Origin: Acidimicrobiia bacterium
GTDB lineage: Bacteria > Actinomycetota > Acidimicrobiia > Acidimicrobiales > SZUA-35
Reading direction: 5' to 3'
NCBI GenBank assembly: GCA_029857855.1
Contig: JAOUGG010000215.1
Coordinates: forward strand, 1-5,715
DNA: 5,715 nucleotides
Shown: positions 4,933-5,715 of the stretch, piece by piece
How positions within the stretch are numbered: position 1 is the first letter of the stretch
Layout of the letters: the number at the start of each line of letters is the position of its first letter
Program-made: the position numbers and the translations under genes
The notes under the pieces: generated by a model
Seen by the model: the letters and a program-made list of their open reading frames with translations, nothing else
Told to the model about the DNA's origin: nothing
Databases searched by the model: none

Positions 4933-5715
4933 TTTTCTGACTTCTATCCCGATCGAGGCCTACGCCGTTGGGTTGGTCATGGCCTTCGTTCTCGTGGCCT
5001 TCGTCGTTCTCAGCCAGCTCGAGGAACGCAATGCCGCCCGGGCCACGCTGCGGCAGCTCGATGACTATCACGTCGAGGACCAGCGGGAGCAGGAGCTCCT
5101 GGCCCCGTTGCACGAACGCCTGCTGTCACCGATCTTCACCGGCTTCAGCCGACTCGGTCGGCGGTTCAACCCACCGGACTACGTGGAGACCGTTCGCCAC
5201 AAGCATCTGCAGGCAGGGATCATGGTCTCCACCGCAGTGGAACGTTTCCTGGCCATCCGAATCATCTGTCTCGGTCTCATCCCGGTCTGGTTGGTGTTCG
5301 TCTTCTTCATCAACCCGCTCGGTCTCGGCGGACTGCTCCGGCTCATCCTGGCCGGCGTTGGTGTGGCCGGCCTGGCGATCGTGCCCAACTCCCGACTCGA
5401 CAACAAGGTCAAGACCCGGCAGGCCTCGGTCCAGCGAACCCTGCCCGACGTGTTGGACATGCTGGTGATCTCGGTCGAGGCCGGTCTCGGGTTCGAGCAG
5501 GCGGTCGACCGCGTGATCCACAACGTCCCCGGTGAGCTGTCCGACGAGTTCGCCCGCGTTCTCGGTGAGACGACGGCAGGCTCGACCCGGTCTGATGCGC
5601 TGCGCGGCCTTCAGGAGCGGGTCGACATTCCCGAGATCCGGTCGTTTGTACTCGCCATGATCCAGGCCGACAAGTTCGGCGTCAGCATCGGCCGGGTGCT
5701 TCGGGCCCAGGCCGA
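4925..5715 (+). CDS. tadC: TadC: second Flp pilus membrane platform protein (3' end outside window)
   Basis: The frame opens at ATG 4925, overlaps the tadB stop (4930-4932) by eight bases and stays open to the right edge, giving 263 residues without a stop. A membrane helix lies at about 12-30. A charged cytoplasmic linker contains RRFNPPDYVETVRHKHLQAG (79-98), which matches the segment before the helix pair in this family. Paired helices follow at about 109-129 and 133-155. The T2SSF domain begins near 172 with TLPDVLDMLVISVEAGLGFE (172-191), then GELSDEFARVLGETTAGSTR (203-222) and IPEIRSFVLAMIQADKFGVS (235-254), all characteristic of TadC rather than TadB. About 40-60 residues, including the last helix or helices, should be missing. 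No good Shine-Dalgarno site precedes the start; a weak GAAGAAAG lies 12 bases upstream, so coupling to tadB is likely. The in-frame ATG at 4979 is a poorer start because it would cut into the first helix. Confidence 0.95.
   Translation, partial: MPDFLTSIPIEAYAVGLVMAFVLVAFVVLSQLEERNAARATLRQLDDYHVEDQREQELLAPLHERLLSPIFTGFSRLGRRFNPPDYVETVRHKHLQAGIMVSTAVERFLAIRIICLGLIPVWLVFVFFINPLGLGGLLRLILAGVGVAGLAIVPNSRLDNKVKTRQASVQRTLPDVLDMLVISVEAGLGFEQAVDRVIHNVPGELSDEFARVLGETTAGSTRSDALRGLQERVDIPEIRSFVLAMIQADKFGVSIGRVLRAQA

Noticed and set aside
4968..5468. Plus-strand 166-codon frame near the right edge
   Set aside because: It is a Ser/Arg/Trp/Pro-rich out-of-frame reading of tadC. The true frame from 4925 has the family's helices and T2SSF motifs.

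Overview
The window is an internal piece of a Tad/Flp (tight adherence) pilus operon. Every recognisable gene lies on the + strand, packed end to end. The sequence is strongly G+C rich with G/C-ending codons. Gene order and protein style (no secretin or outer-membrane genes, CpaE-CpaF-TadB-TadC order, a TadB carrying a long secreted N-terminal domain) suggest a high-GC actinomycete, perhaps an Acidimicrobiia-like lineage. The taxonomy is inference; no rRNA or marker gene is present to fix it.

Layout: bases 2-280 hold the last 92 codons of an upstream gene, ending in a low-complexity acidic Thr/Gly/Ser/Asp tail. It cannot be named from the tail alone; gene order makes an RcpC/CpaB-like protein a reasonable guess. 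Bases 280-1566 encode CpaE/TadZ, an atypical receiver domain fused to a MinD/ParA-type ATPase. A 64-base gap holding a good Shine-Dalgarno site precedes CpaF/TadA (1631-2998), the secretion-type ATPase that powers pilus assembly. Bases 2995-4932 encode an unusual 645-residue TadB: a signal peptide and an extracytoplasmic von Willebrand A-like domain with degraded metal site, joined to a complete TadB inner-membrane platform protein. Bases 4925-5715 hold the first 263 codons of TadC, the second platform protein, which runs off the right edge.

How they work together: in Tad systems CpaE/TadZ marks the assembly site, the CpaF/TadA hexamer hydrolyses ATP in the cytoplasm, and TadB and TadC form the membrane platform on which the ATPase acts to extrude the Flp pilin. 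The genes are joined by TAATG, ATGA and 8-base overlaps, so they are almost certainly co-transcribed and largely translationally coupled. Pilin, prepilin peptidase and TadE/F/G pseudopilins are not in the window and probably lie outside it.

The parts most worth a second look are the VWA-TadB fusion with its missing metal ligands, and the substitutions in CpaE at the receiver phospho-site and at the second Asp of the MinD-like switch I motif. I saw no RNA genes, CRISPR arrays, insertion sequences or attachment sites, and no convincing promoter or terminator.
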